Shown: positions 44,623 through 45,121 of the stretch, one piece after another | How positions within the stretch are numbered: the stretch's first letter is position 1 | Layout of the letters: each line of letters begins with the position of its first letter | Assembly (NCBI GenBank): GCA_040391535.1 | Contig: JBEBXQ010000023.1 | Coordinates: forward strand, 1-45,121 | Source of the DNA: JBEBXQ01 sp040391535 | GTDB lineage: Bacteria > Bacteroidota > Bacteroidia > Cytophagales > Spirosomataceae | Direction of reading: 5' to 3' | Length of the DNA stretch: 45,121 nt | Notes under the pieces: model-generated | Database searches by the model: none | What the model was told of the DNA's origin: nothing | The model's input: only the letters and a program-made list of their open reading frames with translations | Program-made: the position numbers and the translations under genes

Positions 44623-45121
44623 TTATTGAAATTCTGCTGCCGCTTTTTTTACTGCCGGTATCTCATTCGACTTTAATTTTGCGACCATCATCAGTACTTT
44701 CTCAGAGTGCTGCTTTCCGTGCTTCAATACCTGTAGTAAACGGATACATAACCAGGGATTTTCTTCATCCAGATCATCTTCCAGAGCCTTATAAAGTGCG
44801 GGAGCAAGGGTAGTTACGGTACGGAACGCTGACACCATCTCCACTTTTTCGCCGGCAGACAGAGGCCGGTATATCGTTGCCAGCCTGTTCTGAAAAGGTT
44901 CATCCTCAAGATGCAACAGCGACAATGCCCTCAGAGCCAGCATTTTTCCTTCTTTATTTTCCTTTTTCTCAAGCCCTTCAATAATCAGCTCCTGTACCTC
45001 AGGTAATGGGATTTCCTTTCCCTGAACAAATAACTCCAGCACAAACTTCCGGTAACGCTCATGTTTCATCAGTTTTTCCAGATAGCCCTGTTTATCAAGC
45101 TGATGATAGGATAAACCGGCA
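44623..45121 (-). CDS. Helical-repeat protein, N-terminal part beyond the window edge
   Basis: The reading frame is open to the right edge: upstream of the ATG at 45069 the codons continue with …GYLEKLMKHERYRKF. The visible C-terminal 165 or so residues are almost entirely helical with repeated Leu-rich amphipathic helices (EVQELIIEGLEKKENKEGK, ALRALSLLHLEDEP, WLCIRLLQVLKHGKQ), like HEAT or Armadillo repeats. I do not recognise the family. It may be the tail of a larger multi-domain protein. It converges on the GH16 gene with 57 nt between them. Confidence 0.65.
   Translation of the reverse strand, partial: AGLSYHQLDKQGYLEKLMKHERYRKFVLELFVQGKEIPLPEVQELIIEGLEKKENKEGKMLALRALSLLHLEDEPFQNRLATIYRPLSAGEKVEMVSAFRTVTTLAPALYKALEDDLDEENPWLCIRLLQVLKHGKQHSEKVLMMVAKLKSNEIPAVKKAAAEFQ

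Noticed and set aside
1..45121. tRNA, rRNA, CRISPR array, prophage or insertion sequence
   Set aside because: No cloverleaf-like segments, no regularly spaced direct repeats, and no transposase, integrase or phage structural proteins were recognised on either strand.

Overview
The window comes from a Bacteroidota chromosome, most likely the Cytophagales side of the phylum. The evidence is a SusC/SusD pair with its own ECF sigma factor and FecR anti-sigma factor, C-terminal type IX secretion (T9SS) sorting domains, several lipoproteins, an unusually long IleS, and promoters of the Bacteroidota type (TTTG near -33, TAnnTTTG near -7). No phage, insertion sequence, CRISPR array, rRNA or tRNA was seen. 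The first ~9.5 kb is visibly richer in A/T than the rest and reads like an accessory island.

Region 1 (1-9540), accessory island. Two tandem, diverged C25 (gingipain/PorU-like) cysteine proteases, the first cut by the left edge, lie tail to tail with a three-gene minus-strand operon. That operon starts from a good promoter at 9503-9536 and encodes a 51-residue peptide (9241-9396), an asparagine-synthetase-like protein with no catalytic Cys (7305-9233), and a lipoprotein (6595-7299). The peptide carries the complete lasso-peptide leader signature, Y-x2-P-x-L-x3-G-x5-T, followed by the core ADKVGSDMDAGLPGRID. The neighbouring enzyme is a lasso cyclase by its PP-loop and missing glutaminase Cys. 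No leader-binding (B1/RRE), leader-peptidase (B2) or ABC-export gene is in the window, so this is a partial or dispersed lasso locus. It is the main discovery candidate here.

Region 2 (9700-21400), housekeeping genes and one conserved cassette. ileS, a small T9SS-exported protein, and an exopolyphosphatase-like gene are followed by a minus-strand cassette: NodU/SxtI-type carbamoyltransferase, membrane-anchored SGNH hydrolase, a 49-residue DUF5989/SxtK-like protein, and an SxtJ-like membrane protein. It ends in a T-rich terminator. greA follows, preceded by a promoter and a terminated leader that may be a small RNA. fmt and folA then overlap by 4 nt.

Region 3 (21600-33840), exported catabolic genes, all on the plus strand. 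They encode a DUF6786-like lipoprotein, a very large PVC-type cytochrome c/beta-propeller/HEAT lipoprotein, an FG-GAP repeat lipoprotein, an SGNH esterase, a DUF4838 glycosidase-like lipoprotein, an Asp-box sialidase-like protein, and a sorbosone/glucose-dehydrogenase-like cytochrome c lipoprotein. Strong hairpins separate several of them, so this is a cluster of short transcription units and not one operon.

Region 4 (34139-44565), a polysaccharide/lipid utilisation locus. It contains an ECF sigma factor, FecR, SusC with an N-terminal STN signalling domain, and SusD. A terminator hairpin follows, then a Tat-exported amidohydrolase, a neutral-ceramidase-like hydrolase and a GH16 glucanase. The STN-SusC/FecR/ECF set implies that substrate binding at the outer membrane induces the locus. 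A helical-repeat protein gene enters from the right edge on the minus strand.
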